Part shown: positions 27,252 to 35,207 of the stretch, piece by piece
How positions within the stretch are numbered: position 1 is the first letter of the stretch
Layout of the letters: each line of letters opens with the position of its first letter
Source of the DNA: Luteolibacter arcticus
GTDB taxonomy: Bacteria > Verrucomicrobiota > Verrucomicrobiia > Verrucomicrobiales > Akkermansiaceae
Direction of reading: 5' to 3'
DNA length: 64,000 nucleotides
NCBI RefSeq assembly: GCF_025950235.1
Contig: NZ_JAPDDT010000003.1
Coordinates: 186,001-250,000, forward strand
Program-made: the position numbers and the translations under genes
The notes under the pieces: generated by a model
What the model was told of the DNA's origin: nothing
Seen by the model: the letters and a program-made list of their open reading frames with translations, nothing else
Database searches by the model: none

Positions 27252-29549
27252 TCAGAAGGTGAATTCGTCGGCGCCGAGGACTTTCACCTCGGTCTCCAGT
27301 TCAATGCCGCGGGATTCGCGGGCGACGGCCTTGATGCGCTCGATGACTGCAAGCACTTCGCTTGCCGTCGCGCCGCCGCCATTGACGATGAAATTCCCAT
27401 GCACGTCGGAAACGCGGGCCTTGCCCTCGTTGCAACCTTTCAGGCCAAGCTCGTCCACCAGCTTGCCGGCGGGCGTTTCGGCGGGGTTCTTGAAGATGCA
27501 GCCGGCGCTTGCCGCCACCGGTTGAGAAGCGCGGCGCTTCGAGCGCGACGCATCCCAACGGCCTTGGATCGCCTCGGCAGTATCGGGCTTGCCTTCGAAG
27601 ACGGCTTGCAAGGCGAAGTTGCGGCGCAGTTCGGGCACATCTCGGTAGTTCGCCACGATCTCATCGCGGGAGCGGACGCGGATCTCTCCATCCTCATCGA
27701 GGAAGATGACGCTCACGACCTGATCGAAAGTCTCGGTGCCCATCGCGCCGGCATTCATGCGCAAGGCCCCGCCGACATTGCCGGGGATGCCTTCCATCCA
27801 CTCGAAGCCGCCGATACCCGCGGCCTGCGCAACGCTGGCCACCTTCTTCAAGCGCACGCCCGCCCCGGCGATGACCTTGCCGTCCTCGGCGCGGCACTCG
27901 GAAAAGACGCCACCGCTGGGATGCACCACCGCGCCGCGGATGCCACCATCGCGAACCAGCAGATTCGAACCGCGGCCCACGACGCGCAACGCGATCCCCC
28001 GCTCGCGGCAATGATTCACCACCGCCGCAAACGCCTCGAAGCTATGCGGCTCGATCCAGAACTGCGCCGGGCCCCCGACCAGCATCGTGGTATGGCGGCG
28101 CATCGGTTCGTAGAGCTTGGCATCGATCTCGTCGCGCGGGGCGAGGCGCAGGATTTCCTCCAGCACCTTGAGGTCGTTCGCGATCCGCGTGCCGGCCTCA
28201 TGGACGTTGCCCGCGCCGAGCGTGATCAGCAGATCGCCGGGCTCGAGGAAATTGCCAACCACATGGTGCGCGGTGGCAAGACACGGCAGCGAGACCACAT
28301 CGCCATCTCCCTGGCGCTTCGCCGCATCGACGATCGTCGCGCCAGTCACGCCGGGAATCGGCAACTCGCTGGCGGGATAGACATCGGTGACGAAGACCTT
28401 GTCGGCGGCTTGCAGCACCTTGCCGAAGTCATCAGCCAAGGCCTGCGTCCGCGTGTAACGGTGCGGCTGGAAGAGCACGACCACGCGGCCGGGCTTCAAC
28501 GAGCGCGCCGTCTGCAGCGTGGCCGCCAGCTCAGTCGGGTGGTGGCCATAGTCATCGACGATCCGCAGGCGCTGCGAGAGATACTTCGTTTCGAAGCGGC
28601 GCTTGGCACCCGCAAAGGTATTCAGCGCACGAGACACCAGCCGGAAATCCGCGCCGAGCTTGTCGGCGGTGGCGATCGCGGCGAGCGCATTGAGCACGTT
28701 GTGACGGCCGGGGATACCGAGTTCGACATCGCCCAAAATCTCGCCGTTGCGAACTACGGTAAATGCCGTAGCTCCGCGCAGCTCGCGGATTTCCGCGGCG
28801 GTATAATCCGCACCGGACCAGCCGTAGCTGACGGCTTGGTCGGACTTCGTCGCAACTTCCGTGGCCACCGCGCACTCCTTGCAATACACCACCGGCCCCG
28901 TGGTCTGGCTGACCAGCGTAGCGAAGACCGCCTTGATCTCCTCAAGGTCCTTGTAGTGATCGAGATGCTCGGCCTCGATGTTGAGGATGATCGAGCAGGT
29001 GGGATGGTAGAGCGCGAGCGTGCCATCGCTTTCATCCCCTTCCGCCACCATCCACTCGCCGTCTTCCGACCAGCGGGCGTTTGCGCCGAGCACCGGGATT
29101 TCCGCGCCGACATAGTGGCTCGGTTGCAGCCCACCCTCGCGCAACGCGTGGGCGACCATCGATGAGGTGGTGGTCTTGCCGTGGGTGCCGGAGACCACGA
29201 TGCCTTTCCGCGTGTGCAGGATACCCGCGAGGCACTCGGCGCGGCGGATCACCGGAACTTCAGCCGCTTTCGCCGCGGCGTAGGCCGGGTTCTCGGGACG
29301 GATGGCCGAGGAGTAAACGACCACGTCCGCGCCTTGCACGGCTTCCGCGGTGTGGGGCGACGAGAAGACCAGCCCGAGCTTTTGCATGCGCTCGGTTTCC
29401 CCCGAGGTCACGCGGTCTGAGCCGCTGACGCGGTGGCCCATGCCCATCAGCAGCAGCGCCAGGCCACTCATGCCCGAGCCAGCCACCCCGATCAGGTGGA
29501 TGCGCAGCGGGTGGTCGCGGTCGGTCAGCTTGGGGCTCAGGTCGTTCAT
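27252..29549 (-). CDS. murC-murB: MurC-MurB fusion: UDP-MurNAc--L-alanine ligase and UDP-GlcNAc-enolpyruvate reductase
   Basis: A single 765-residue frame carries two enzymes of adjacent steps. The MurC part (about 1-470) has IGVAGSGMSGLALLLMGMGH, the P-loop VSGTHGKTTTSSMVAHAL and the central MurD-like NVLNALAAIATA. The MurB part (about 475-765) has the FAD-binding HTTMLVGGPAQFWIEP, GRGSNLLVRDGGIRG and GFEWMEGIPGNVGGALRMNA. MurB makes UDP-MurNAc and MurC adds L-Ala to it, so the fusion could channel the intermediate. It overlaps murG by 4 bp and is followed by ddl after 2 bp. No frameshift or internal stop is present, so this is a genuine fusion. Confidence 0.95.
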   Translation of the reverse strand: MNDLSPKLTDRDHPLRIHLIGVAGSGMSGLALLLMGMGHRVSGSDRVTSGETERMQKLGLVFSSPHTAEAVQGADVVVYSSAIRPENPAYAAAKAAEVPVIRRAECLAGILHTRKGIVVSGTHGKTTTSSMVAHALREGGLQPSHYVGAEIPVLGANARWSEDGEWMVAEGDESDGTLALYHPTCSIILNIEAEHLDHYKDLEEIKAVFATLVSQTTGPVVYCKECAVATEVATKSDQAVSYGWSGADYTAAEIRELRGATAFTVVRNGEILGDVELGIPGRHNVLNALAAIATADKLGADFRLVSRALNTFAGAKRRFETKYLSQRLRIVDDYGHHPTELAATLQTARSLKPGRVVVLFQPHRYTRTQALADDFGKVLQAADKVFVTDVYPASELPIPGVTGATIVDAAKRQGDGDVVSLPCLATAHHVVGNFLEPGDLLITLGAGNVHEAGTRIANDLKVLEEILRLAPRDEIDAKLYEPMRRHTTMLVGGPAQFWIEPHSFEAFAAVVNHCRERGIALRVVGRGSNLLVRDGGIRGAVVHPSGGVFSECRAEDGKVIAGAGVRLKKVASVAQAAGIGGFEWMEGIPGNVGGALRMNAGAMGTETFDQVVSVIFLDEDGEIRVRSRDEIVANYRDVPELRRNFALQAVFEGKPDTAEAIQGRWDASRSKRRASQPVAASAGCIFKNPAETPAGKLVDELGLKGCNEGKARVSDVHGNFIVNGGGATASEVLAVIERIKAVARESRGIELETEVKVLGADEFTF

Positions 29550-30652
29550 TTCCGGGAAAGGGTCGCTTCGATCGCATCGCAGACCCGCGCGGCAGCGTCG
29601 GGCACGGCGAGCGAACGGGCCGCTTGTGCCATGCGGTCGCGGGTTTGCAAGTCGCTCATCAGCGTGGTGACCCTCGCGGCCAATTTCGCAGCATCGAGCG
29701 CACCTTCGGGCTCCAAAAACGCGGCGCCGGCTTTTTCAAAAACTTCCGCATTGCGGGTCTGGTGATCGTCCGCGGCGTAGGGAAACGGCACCAGGATCGA
29801 GGGCAGCCCGAGAAAGGACAATTCGGTCATGCTCGAGGCCCCGGAGCGCGACAGCACGGCGTCTGAAACCGCATATGCCGACGGCATGTCATCGCAGAAG
29901 CCCACCACGCGGTAGCCATCGCGACCGGCCGCTTCTTCCTCGACCCGTGGCTGGTCCAGCGGCCCGGCGATGTGCAGGACCTGCGTGCCTTTCGGAAAAT
30001 CGCCGAACGCCATCGCTACCAGCGAATTCAAGCGCCGCGCACCTTGGCTGCCGCCGGTAACCATCAGCGTCGGCCGCGACGGATCGAGCCCGAACTTCGC
30101 CGCCGCTTCGGCCCGGCTTGGCAGGGTCCGCATTTCCGCGCGCACCGGCGTGCCGGTCGGAACCACATCCTTGCCCGGGAAAAAGCTCCGCGCCGGCTCC
30201 ATCCCGATGAAGACCTTGCGGCAAAATTTCGCTGTCAGCCGGTTCGCCTTGCCGGGGAGTGCATTCGAGTCGTGCACGAAGGCCGGAAGACCGGCCCGCT
30301 TCGCCGCCCAGCAGGGTGGCAACGAGGTGAAGCCTCCCATGCCGAGCACGGCGTCGGCCTTGAACTCCTTCAGCAAGGAGCCGCAGCGACCGGTCGTGCG
30401 CCAGAGCTTCCACAGGAAGGGCAGCATCTTCGGCGAAAAGGTCGCCGGCTTGCCGATCGCGGGGACCGTTTCAAACCGGTACTGCGGGTATTTCCGGCGC
30501 GCTTCCTGGTCGATCTTCTTCTCGGAGACCAGCAGCAGCACCTCCCGGCCGCGACCCGTCCATTCTTCCGCCACCGCCAATCCGGGGAAAAGATGACCTC
30601 CCGTGCCGCCGCACGCGATTACCAACGACGTTTTCCCGCCTGAATGCTCCAT
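29546..30652 (-). CDS. murG: Undecaprenyl-PP-MurNAc-pentapeptide GlcNAc transferase
   Basis: A GT-B glycosyltransferase of 368 residues that turns lipid I into lipid II on the inner face of the membrane. SLVIACGGTGGHLFPGLAVA at the N-terminus and MVTGGSQGARRLNSLVAMA around residue 190 are diagnostic. The start at 30652 (M-E-H-S-G-G-K-T) fits the family; the frame continues upstream without support. First gene of the block murG, murC-murB, ddl, ftsQ, ftsA, ftsZ. In most bacteria ftsW precedes murG; here a 1.1-kb gene-free stretch does. Confidence 0.96.
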   Translation of the reverse strand: MEHSGGKTSLVIACGGTGGHLFPGLAVAEEWTGRGREVLLLVSEKKIDQEARRKYPQYRFETVPAIGKPATFSPKMLPFLWKLWRTTGRCGSLLKEFKADAVLGMGGFTSLPPCWAAKRAGLPAFVHDSNALPGKANRLTAKFCRKVFIGMEPARSFFPGKDVVPTGTPVRAEMRTLPSRAEAAAKFGLDPSRPTLMVTGGSQGARRLNSLVAMAFGDFPKGTQVLHIAGPLDQPRVEEEAAGRDGYRVVGFCDDMPSAYAVSDAVLSRSGASSMTELSFLGLPSILVPFPYAADDHQTRNAEVFEKAGAAFLEPEGALDAAKLAARVTTLMSDLQTRDRMAQAARSLAVPDAAARVCDAIEATLSRK

Positions 30653-30806
30653 AAATCCGGTGTCCCGAGACCCCCGGCCAAGGTGCCGCGCGGCCACGGC
30701 AAAGAATGCAACATTTCTTGATTATCAAGGCAATCGCCAAAACGGCCGCCGACAAGCTTTTGGCAAGCTGCCCCACTGACCCCGGAATTCGCTCCGGTCG
30801 CACCCG

Positions 30807-30835
30807 CATCAACCAAGACTCCCGAATTGTGTCAA
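30807..30835 (-). promoter_or_regulatory. Possible promoter for the murG-ftsZ block
   Basis: On the minus strand a perfect -35 hexamer TTGACA (30835-30830) is followed 17 bases later by TTGATG (30812-30807), a weak -10. It lies 155 bp upstream of murG, at the edge of an AT-rich stretch. A second TTGACA on the plus strand is at 30876-30881. Supported by motif only. Confidence 0.35.
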
Positions 30836-30839
30836 AGAG

Positions 30840-31070
30840 CCAGAATCGCCCGAATGAATCCGAACGAGTCCGATTTTGACACCCATGTGGTGAAATTCCA
30901 TTGAACCACCATACCTACGACTCGAAATCACCGCAAATTAGATTGTTAACATATCCTTACCAAATTCGCATTTGGACTGATTTTCAATACTTTACAGAAC
31001 CAAATCACCCTCAAACCTGAAAATCCGAAAAAGGGAAACATATATCCTGCTACGTGATCACGTACCACGA
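30840..31070. promoter_or_regulatory. AT-rich intergenic core with 14-bp perfect palindrome
   Basis: About 230 bp of markedly AT-rich sequence in a GC-rich chromosome, with TGTTAACA (near 30944-30951), long A/T runs, and at 31051-31064 the perfect palindrome TACGTGATCACGTA. It lies between the murG start (leftward) and the hairpin row (to the right). It has the look of a divergent promoter and operator region: AT-rich, operator-like palindrome, no open frame. An origin-type unwinding region was considered but no DnaA boxes are visible. Confidence 0.5.
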
Positions 31071-31410
31071 AAGGCCTTGTCGAGACGAGGCATTGAGTGT
31101 TGGATCACGCCGTTCCCAGCGAACAACCTGAAGCGAAGGTTCCCCCCGACCAGAGACTCAGGCGTCAGACGAACCGACCGTGGGAATTCCCCCGATCCCA
31201 AGGCCGGTTCGTCCGAGAAAGCCGGCTTGCTTCCCCCCAGAGAACAAGCCGGAAGATTTCCCCCGACAGTGTGTGTGTTAGTGTGTGTTGTCAGCCGCCC
31301 GGCGGGTCAATTCCCCCGATCCGCCGGGCGGCTTGCTCTCCCAACCAAAGCAGGCCCCCGCCGCCGCTATCCCCCTCACACAACACCCCCTCTTTCCCGT
31401 GCCAGAGGCA
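31070..31410. ncRNA. Candidate structured RNA: tandem hairpins with TTCCCCC loops
   Basis: A row of hairpins, each exposing the same C-run. H0: GCCTTGT-CGAG-ACGAGGC near 31074-31091 (no C-run). H1: CCTGA/TCAGG at 31127-31162 with inner GGT/ACC closing TCCCCCCG. H2: CGAACCG/CGGTTCG (31170-31211) with inner TGGGA/TCCCA and loop ATTCCCCCGA. H3: CCGGCTTG/CAAGCCGG (31222-31252), loop with TTCCCCCC. A fifth TTTCCCCCGA at 31257-31266 lies outside a strong stem. H5: a perfect 12-bp stem GCCGCCCGGCGG (31294-31332) with TTCCCCCGAT in its loop. More CCCCC runs and a GTGCCAG/CTGGCAC hairpin follow to about 31418. The strand is unknown: the plus strand would show CCCCC loops (anti-Shine-Dalgarno type), the minus strand GGGGGA loops (CsrA-binding type). 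Confidence 0.5.
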
Positions 31411-31450
31411 TCCTGGCACCCGGCTCCCTCCTTCAAGGCGACGCCCTCTC

Positions 31451-31740
31451 CGTCCCAACGGGACGGCTCATAAAAGCCTGGCACGAAGTGCCAAGTAAGG
31501 CGGACGAGCGGATCGAGTCACAACGTGACGCCTCATGCTTCAAACGGCTGCATTCCCGGCCCGGCTCCGGACCTCCGTCGGATGGCGCTCTGCGTCGGAC
31601 AAATACGGGGCCAGCCCATCGGCGGGACCTTTGGGTCAAACCGCCGCACCCCGCATAAGGTCTCCCGTTGGGAGACCAAGTCCTTGACGGAGTTTCCCGG
31701 CAATGCGTGCCGGGCTACTATGAACCGTCCCGTTGGGACG
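31451..31740. mobile_element. Solo triple-hairpin element, full length with conserved core
   Basis: A 31451-31465, B 31477-31495, C 31517-31529, core about 31530-31657, C' 31658-31676, B' 31696-31714, A' 31726-31740. The 290-bp length and the core match the copy at 21.9 kb. Differences are mostly single bases, some of them compensated on the other side of a stem (for example hairpin C' GGTCTCCC with GGGAGACC). It lies between the hairpin row and the PHP phosphatase gene. Confidence 0.85.
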
Positions 31741-31770
31741 AAGAGGGTCACCGGGGACACACGCCCTCTC

Positions 31771-32568
31771 TCACTCCGGCAACCGCTCCGCCCGCCGCGC
31801 CCGCCGCTCAAAAAGCTGCGTCTCCACGTAGCCAGCCGACTTCGCCCACTCGATCGCCTTTCCAAAATCCCGCGCCACGTCACTAGGCGCATGGGCATCG
31901 GAGGAAATCACCAGCGGCACCCCCGCCTGACACGCCAACTCCAGAAACTGCGGGTGCGGATAAGCCTCGGCACACGGCTTGTGCCACCCCGCGGTATTCA
32001 ACTCGATCACCCCGCCCGCGGCCGCAATCGCCTCAATCGCCGGCTCATAAAAGCGCGCCAAGTCACCCGGCGGCCGGTGGGAGAATTTCTTGATGAGATC
32101 CGGGTGACCGAGGATGTCGAACAGCCCGCTCTCGGCCATCGCCGCGTAGGTTTCCCAATAACTGCCCCAGACCGCCTCGACATCCGCTTCCGCCCAGCGG
32201 CCGAGCCACTTCGGGTTGTCGAAATCCCAGACGCCGAGATAGTGGACCGAGCCGATCAGGTAGTCCCACGGGTACCGCCCGGCGAGTTCCTCGATCCAGC
32301 CCTCGCAGCCGGCCAGCCAGTCGCATTCCATCCCGGCGCGCACCGGCATCACCCCGGCGACGGCGCGGGCGCGGTCGATCCACTCGAAGTAAGCCGGCAG
32401 CTCGGTCTCCAGCATCCTCCAGTCGTCGAAAGGTTCCGGCCGGGCCGGCGCGTGATCGGAGATCCCGTATTCGGTCAATCCCGCGGCGAGCGCGGCGGCG
32501 ATGTATTGCTCCGGTTCTCCCTCCGCATGGCGGCAAAGCGGGGTGTGAGTGTGATAATCGGCCGGCAC
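31771..32568 (-). CDS. PHP-family histidinol-phosphatase-like enzyme
   Basis: A 265-residue PHP-domain phosphoesterase of the HisK/HisJ type, which hydrolyses histidinol phosphate in histidine synthesis. Metal ligands are visible in DYHTHTPLCRHAEG (residues 4-17), YGISDHAP, GMECDWL, LIGSVHYLG, DILGHPDLIKKF and SSDAHAP. No other his genes are in the window, so the role rests on family membership; a different phosphoester substrate is possible. Divergent from pta, with 88 bp between the two starts. Confidence 0.88.
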   Translation of the reverse strand: MPADYHTHTPLCRHAEGEPEQYIAAALAAGLTEYGISDHAPARPEPFDDWRMLETELPAYFEWIDRARAVAGVMPVRAGMECDWLAGCEGWIEELAGRYPWDYLIGSVHYLGVWDFDNPKWLGRWAEADVEAVWGSYWETYAAMAESGLFDILGHPDLIKKFSHRPPGDLARFYEPAIEAIAAAGGVIELNTAGWHKPCAEAYPHPQFLELACQAGVPLVISSDAHAPSDVARDFGKAIEWAKSAGYVETQLFERRARRAERLPE

Positions 32569-32656
32569 GTCGGAAATGTCGCAGGGATTCGGGTTGCTTG
32601 ACTTTCGTTAGGGATACTAAAGTGCCGCTCACACGCAAGCACCGCCGGGATTTCCG

Positions 32657-33733
32657 ATGAGCCAAGACCTTTCCAGCCCCGTCGCCGAGGGCAATCCGTT
32701 CACCGACTACCTGATCGCAAAGCTCCGGAGCCACCCGAAGCGAATCGTTTTCACCGAGGGCGAGGACCTGCGGGTGCTGCACGCCGCCGAGCGCCTCGTG
32801 GCCGCGGAGGCCGCCGTGCCCGTGCTGCTCGGGTCGCGCGACAAGATCCGCGCGATGGCGGCCGACAACCGCATCAGCCTGAAATTCACCAACGTCATCG
32901 AGCCCGCGAAATCGTCCGACCTCGGGCTTTTCTGCCAACGCTTCGCCAAGGTCGAGCGCTACCGGAACAACACCGCCGCCGACCCGGCCGACGTGGTATC
33001 CCGCCCGCACTACTTCGGCGCGATGATGATCCAGTATGGCCAGGCGGACGCCCTCGTCGGCGGCAACAAGTCGCTGCCCGCCACGCTTTTCCGCGCGCTC
33101 ATCCACACCATCCAGCCGCTGCCAACGGTGCCGAAGATGTTCGGCATGATGGTGCTGGTCGCACCGCACCTGCAGCACTTCGGCAAGGACGGCATCCTTT
33201 TCTTGGCAGACTGCGGCCTGCTTCCCCAGCCGACGGTCGACCAACTCGCCGCGATTACCATCGAGACCGGCAAGCTCGCCAAGCACTTCCTCGGCCGCGA
33301 GCCCCACATCGCGCTGCTCAGCCACTCGACCAAAGGCTCCGCCGGCACCGAGGACGCCCGCAAGATGGCCGCCGCTGCCGCGCTGGCGATCGACAAGGCC
33401 AAGGAAGCCTACCTCGACTTCAATATCACCGGCGAAATCCAGGCCGACGTGGCGCTCGATCCGACTGCCTCGGAAATCAAGCTGCCCGATGCGCCGCACC
33501 GCGAACCGGCCGACGTGCTGATCTTCCCGAACCTCGACGCCGCCCACATTTCCCTGAAGCTGCTCCAGCACTGCGCCGGAGCGCTGAACTACGGCCAGAT
33601 CCTCGCCGGCCTCGCCCGGCCCTGCGCCCAAGTGCCACGGACCGCCAGCGTCGAAACCATCTTCGGCACCGCCGCCGCCGTCGGCGTGGAGGCGATCAAG
33701 TATCACCAGCTCTATCCAGACGGGGAAGTCTGA
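32657..33733 (+). CDS. pta: Phosphate acetyltransferase
   Basis: A 358-residue PTA_PTB-family enzyme that interconverts acetyl-CoA and acetyl phosphate. The single catalytic domain (no DRTGG or BioD-like N-terminus) contains RIVFTEGEDLRVLHAAERL, GMMIQYGQADALVGGN (near residues 120-137), a serine-rich LLSHSTKGSAG and ADVLIFPNLDAAHISLKLLQ. ackA is not adjacent. The acetate transporter ActP at 42.5 kb suggests that acetate use matters to this organism. Confidence 0.93.
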   Translation: MSQDLSSPVAEGNPFTDYLIAKLRSHPKRIVFTEGEDLRVLHAAERLVAAEAAVPVLLGSRDKIRAMAADNRISLKFTNVIEPAKSSDLGLFCQRFAKVERYRNNTAADPADVVSRPHYFGAMMIQYGQADALVGGNKSLPATLFRALIHTIQPLPTVPKMFGMMVLVAPHLQHFGKDGILFLADCGLLPQPTVDQLAAITIETGKLAKHFLGREPHIALLSHSTKGSAGTEDARKMAAAAALAIDKAKEAYLDFNITGEIQADVALDPTASEIKLPDAPHREPADVLIFPNLDAAHISLKLLQHCAGALNYGQILAGLARPCAQVPRTASVETIFGTAAAVGVEAIKYHQLYPDGEV

Positions 33734-33749
33734 GGAGGGGGCTAAAGGT

Positions 33750-33846
33750 CTTCCGTAGGCGCGTTGGTGACAACGCGGAATGGTCCCTGAATGCCAGCGT
33801 GGCCAGCGACTTCCGCGGTGTCACCACCGCGCCACAATACGGATTC
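33750..33846. repeat. Palindromic repeat with GAATGGTCC motif
   Basis: GCGTTG-GTGA-CAACGC hairpin at about 33758-33776 followed by GAATGGTCC (33778-33786), then a second, inverted unit (TTCCGCG-GTGTCACC-ACCGCG, about 33812-33830). The outer ends match the 1.2-kb copy (CCGTAGGCGC before the hairpin). The repeat runs up to the stop codon of the convergent EEP gene. Confidence 0.6.
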
Positions 33847-34612
33847 AGGAGCCCTCCCCAAACTTCACCGTCCAAACCAGCGGCCGGTGATCCGAGGCCA
33901 CCGCTTCCGGCAGCACCGTCACCGGCGACGCCGCTTTCAAGCCGCGCAAAAACACATGGTCGATCTCCACCTTCGGCTCGGCCGCGGGACAAGTCAGGCG
34001 AGGTTCGCTCTTCTCCACCGCCGTCCACCCGTCGCCAAAAGCCTTCATCGCCGGCGAGTCCGGCACGTCATTGAAGTCGCCGGCCAGAATCAGCGGATCC
34101 TTGGAAGCCGCCAATTCCTTCACCAACGTCTCCGCCTGCTTCAGCCGCCGCGCATCCTGTTGATGATCCAAATGCACGCTCACCAACCGCAGCGGCTTCC
34201 CCTTGAAATCCACCACCGCCTCGAAGGCTATGCGCGGTTCGCCATCGCCGGGCAGCCGGTGAACCTTGGTTTCTCCGAGCGGATGCTTGGAAAGAACTGC
34301 CTGGCCGTATTCGCCGCCGTCGTGGTCCATCGCCTTGCCGAAGGCCCCTGTTAGCCCGGTCAGTTTCGCCAGCTCCGCCGCCTGATCGACCGATTTGCTG
34401 CGGCGGCATTTGTTGTCCACCTCCTGGAGCACCACGAGGTCGGGCTTCTGCTCGCGGATCCGCGCTGCGATCCGCTCCAAGTCCAGCTTCTCGTCCTCCC
34501 CCACCCCGTGATGGAGGTTCCATGACATCACACGGATTTCTCCGGCAGGCTCTGCGAGAAGAGGGATGGACGAAAGAGCCAGCAGCAGGGCCACCCGAAG
34601 AGTCGTGATCAT
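33845..34612 (-). CDS. Secreted endonuclease/exonuclease/phosphatase (EEP) family protein
   Basis: The ATG at 34612 gives 255 residues with a signal peptide (MITTLRVALLLALSSIPLLAEP). The EEP fold motifs are complete: VMSWNLHHG (Asn/His), VVLQEVDN (catalytic Glu), AGDFNDVPDSPA (Asp/Asn) and ASDHRPLVW (catalytic His). Members cut DNA, RNA or inositol or sphingolipid phosphates; the export signal favours nutrient phosphate scavenging or extracellular nucleic-acid breakdown. The longer frame upstream lacks support. Confidence 0.9.
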   Translation of the reverse strand: MITTLRVALLLALSSIPLLAEPAGEIRVMSWNLHHGVGEDEKLDLERIAARIREQKPDLVVLQEVDNKCRRSKSVDQAAELAKLTGLTGAFGKAMDHDGGEYGQAVLSKHPLGETKVHRLPGDGEPRIAFEAVVDFKGKPLRLVSVHLDHQQDARRLKQAETLVKELAASKDPLILAGDFNDVPDSPAMKAFGDGWTAVEKSEPRLTCPAAEPKVEIDHVFLRGLKAASPVTVLPEAVASDHRPLVWTVKFGEGS

Positions 34613-34759
34613 TGGCCCGGATACGCAGGAAAATCGGCATTTGAATCGATTCCGCGACAAAACCTCGAAACATCCCGAGAAAGCAAGTTTGCCTAAGAAC
34701 CCGCGGAATGCTTTTCTATCACATCGGCCGGGATATCTTCCGGCCTCTCTCCCCTTCCC

Positions 34760-35149
34760 ATGAAGCAACCGATTCCTTATGTGGTGGCGCGCATGCTGAT
34801 CGCCAGCGTGTTTGTCGGCCTTGGCACCGAGCGTCTGTTAGAAAAGGCCGGCGTGTTGACCGGCCGGAATCCGCCGGGTGTCGCAGGCGTTCTCTTTTCG
34901 ATCTTCGAAGTGCTGGCAGGCATCGCGATCATGGCTGGCTGGCAAGCGGGCCGGCTGTCGCTGCTGTTAGGCGTGCTCCTGGTGGTGGATGCCTTCGTCG
35001 CCCACCAGTTCTGGAATCATGGTGGTGCCGAGATGCACGCGCAGCTCCTCCACTTCCTGAAGAATGTCTCCATCATCGGCGGCCTCTTCCTGCTCTCGTG
35101 GACCGAAGCCAACCGCTCCGACCCCAAGGTGCCCGGCGATCTGCCGTGA
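34760..35149 (+). CDS. DoxX-like integral membrane protein
   Basis: 129 residues with four hydrophobic helices (about 6-24, 43-62, 66-84 and 95-113). VARMLIASVFVGLGTERLLEKA and IFEVLAGIAIMAGWQAGRLSL resemble the DoxX/DUF417-type family; a histidine-rich loop HQFWNHGGAEMHAQLLHFLKN follows. Function in this family is poorly known, with quinone-related or thiosulfate-related roles proposed. It precedes pgsA by 58 bp and may share its transcript. Confidence 0.75.
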   Translation: MKQPIPYVVARMLIASVFVGLGTERLLEKAGVLTGRNPPGVAGVLFSIFEVLAGIAIMAGWQAGRLSLLLGVLLVVDAFVAHQFWNHGGAEMHAQLLHFLKNVSIIGGLFLLSWTEANRSDPKVPGDLP

Positions 35150-35207
35150 GACGCACGAAGACGATCCGGTTCGCAAAAACGTGCCGCACGTGCCAAAGTA
35201 GCGGCGG

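Noticed and set aside
27399..29165. 588-codon plus-strand frame opposite murC-murB
   Set aside because: Arg/His/Ala-rich shadow; the minus strand has the two complete conserved enzymes.
30840..31410. Replication origin at the AT-rich stretch with repeated motifs
   Set aside because: An AT-rich region next to short repeats is suggestive, but no DnaA-box consensus is visible, the repeats sit in hairpin loops, and dnaA, dnaN or gyrB are not near.
31077..31658. 193-codon plus-strand frame through the hairpin row and into the repeat element
   Set aside because: The repeated TTCCCCC strings fall in different frames, so selection is not on a peptide; the frame also runs on through hairpins A, B and C of a mobile element.
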